Of a stretch of 5,745 bases of DNA, positions 5,241 to 5,745 are shown one piece after another; position 1 is the stretch's first letter, and each line of letters opens with the position of its first letter. Where the stretch lies: contig CACZNW010000003.1 in assembly GCA_902782595.1 (NCBI GenBank), positions 1-5,745 on the forward strand. The letters run 5' to 3'. The translations under genes were made by a program, and so were the position numbers. The notes under the pieces were generated by a model. That model was not told where the DNA came from and did no database searches. It was given only the letters and a program-made list of their open reading frames with translations. The stretch comes from an uncultured Methanobrevibacter sp. Lineage in GTDB: Archaea > Methanobacteriota > Methanobacteria > Methanobacteriales > Methanobacteriaceae.

Positions 5241-5245
5241 TCAAA

Positions 5246-5704
5246 ATGCCGAAACATATCGCATCTGGTCTCAAATATTTGGCTGCGGTCAAATTGAAGG
5301 AAACTGGAAAAAGTCATCAAGAAATTGCTGACGAGCTCAATGTCGATAGATCTACCATATCACATTACCTGAATGGTAGAAACTTATCCTGGAACTCAAT
5401 AGATGTTGCAAGGACAATAGTGGAGTTGTCTCCAAGGGATTTCTTGAAAATGGCCGAAGCGATATTTGACGAACCGGAACAGAGTCGAAAAATTGTGAGT
5501 ATTTGCAAAGAAAGAAATTTCAAAGCAATTATTGAAGATTCCTGTATTGGTTGCGGTTTATGTGTAAGTGCATGTTCGATGAAAGCTATTAAATTAGAAT
5601 CATTGCAAGCGCATGCAGACTCCATACAATGTTGTGGCTGCCAGCTATGCAGTGAAGGCTGCCCAACTGGTTCAATAAAAATTTTGGAGATTGAAAATGA
5701 TTAG
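5246..5704 (+). CDS. Helix-turn-helix protein fused to a 2[4Fe-4S] ferredoxin domain
   Basis: A 152-residue protein in three parts. Residues ~10-50 form a helix-turn-helix (GKSHQEIADELNVDRSTISHYLNGR, recognition helix ~35-45), of the kind seen in XRE-like and recombinase-type regulators. Residues ~51-92 are a helical linker with a lone C87. Residues ~93-149 are a bacterial-type ferredoxin domain with C100/C103/C106/C110 and C129/C132/C135/C139, plus an extra C130; the first motif ends in CS rather than CP. The fusion suggests a DNA-binding protein whose activity follows cluster redox state or integrity; no regulatory role has been shown here. A 17.8-kDa iron-sulfur protein is reported, as far as I recall, in the Methanothermobacter fwd operon, and this one (about 17 kDa) may be its counterpart. 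Its last 8 bases overlap the next gene. Confidence 0.88.
   Translation: MPKHIASGLKYLAAVKLKETGKSHQEIADELNVDRSTISHYLNGRNLSWNSIDVARTIVELSPRDFLKMAEAIFDEPEQSRKIVSICKERNFKAIIEDSCIGCGLCVSACSMKAIKLESLQAHADSIQCCGCQLCSEGCPTGSIKILEIEND
5686..5690 (+). promoter_or_regulatory. Ribosome binding site for the gene starting at 5697
   Basis: GGAGA lies 6 nt before the ATG at 5697, inside the end of the HTH-ferredoxin gene. It makes the overlapping start credible and implies co-translation. Confidence 0.55.
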
Positions 5705-5745
5705 AAATTTAAAAGAGGTTCAAGACAACAACTTTGACATCACAA
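5697..5745 (+). CDS. Start of an unidentified downstream gene, cut by window edge
   Basis: The frame opens with ATG at 5697, overlaps the preceding stop codon by 8 bases in the +1 frame and stays open to the window end, giving MIRNLKEVQDNNFDIT. A GGAGA site sits 6 nt upstream. Sixteen residues are too few to name the product. Context suggests another formylmethanofuran dehydrogenase or tungsten-related gene, which is inference from position only. The overlap implies coupling to the HTH-ferredoxin gene. Confidence 0.6.
   Translation, partial: MIRNLKEVQDNNFDIT

Larger units (their letters stand above)
4851..5245. other. 395-bp regulatory intergenic region before the HTH-ferredoxin gene
   Basis: No gene is supported here. 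In order it holds the fwdF T-tract terminator, palindrome copy 2 (4891-4905), a bulged stem (4913-4943), a long inverted repeat with a TATA-like centre (4947-4981), a featureless A/T-rich stretch with only a weak AAGAT/ATCTT pair (5017-5032), palindrome copy 3 (5138-5152), two TATA-like boxes and a ribosome binding site. A frame extends upstream of 5246 to a TTG at 5168, but it runs through the second TATA box and encodes low-complexity sequence, so I reject it as coding. Confidence 0.6.

Noticed and set aside
5168..5245. 26-residue N-terminal extension of the HTH-ferredoxin protein from a TTG start
   Set aside because: It overlaps a TATA box, has low-complexity content and no ribosome binding site; the ATG at 5246 has GGTGGT at good spacing.

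Overview
The window looks like a methanogenic archaeon of the order Methanobacteriales, most likely Methanobrevibacter or a close relative. The signs are archaeal BRE/TATA promoters, GAGGT/GGTGG-type ribosome binding sites, very AT-rich intergenic DNA with T-tract terminators, and the gene set itself: F420-linked formate dehydrogenase beside a formylmethanofuran dehydrogenase polyferredoxin. The species assignment is inference from content; no database was consulted.

Layout. (1) 1-1086, plus strand: 3' part of fdhB (5' end outside the window), closed by a hairpin plus T-tract terminator that overlaps its stop codon. (2) 1183-3149, minus strand: a two-gene unit, mobB then moaA, 2 nt apart, running towards fdhB. 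The mobB product carries an unusual C-terminal half made of three similar copies of a small module. (3) 3150-3629: AT-rich region between divergent units, with a cluster of three inverted repeats upstream of mobB and a separate promoter for the plus-strand unit. (4) 3630-4850, plus strand: a small 2[4Fe-4S] ferredoxin and an eight-cluster polyferredoxin (FwdF), 12 nt apart. (5) 4851-5245: noncoding, with a terminator, several inverted repeats and at least two promoter-like elements. (6) 5246-5704, plus strand: a helix-turn-helix protein fused to a two-cluster ferredoxin domain. Its end overlaps the start of a further gene cut by the window edge (5697 onward).

How it fits together. Formate dehydrogenase and formylmethanofuran dehydrogenase both use a molybdenum or tungsten bis-pyranopterin guanine dinucleotide cofactor. 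MoaA makes the first pterin intermediate and MobB is linked to the guanine dinucleotide step, so cofactor synthesis sits between two enzymes that need it. The iron-sulfur proteins bring electrons for CO2 reduction.

The most notable regulatory signal is a palindrome of the form GTGTA-N5-TACAC. It occurs upstream of mobB (19 bp, perfect), after fwdF (15 bp, perfect) and directly against the TATA box of the HTH-ferredoxin gene, with a degenerate fourth copy next to the mobB TATA box. This suggests a local regulon, possibly controlled by the HTH-ferredoxin protein itself; that link is a hypothesis.
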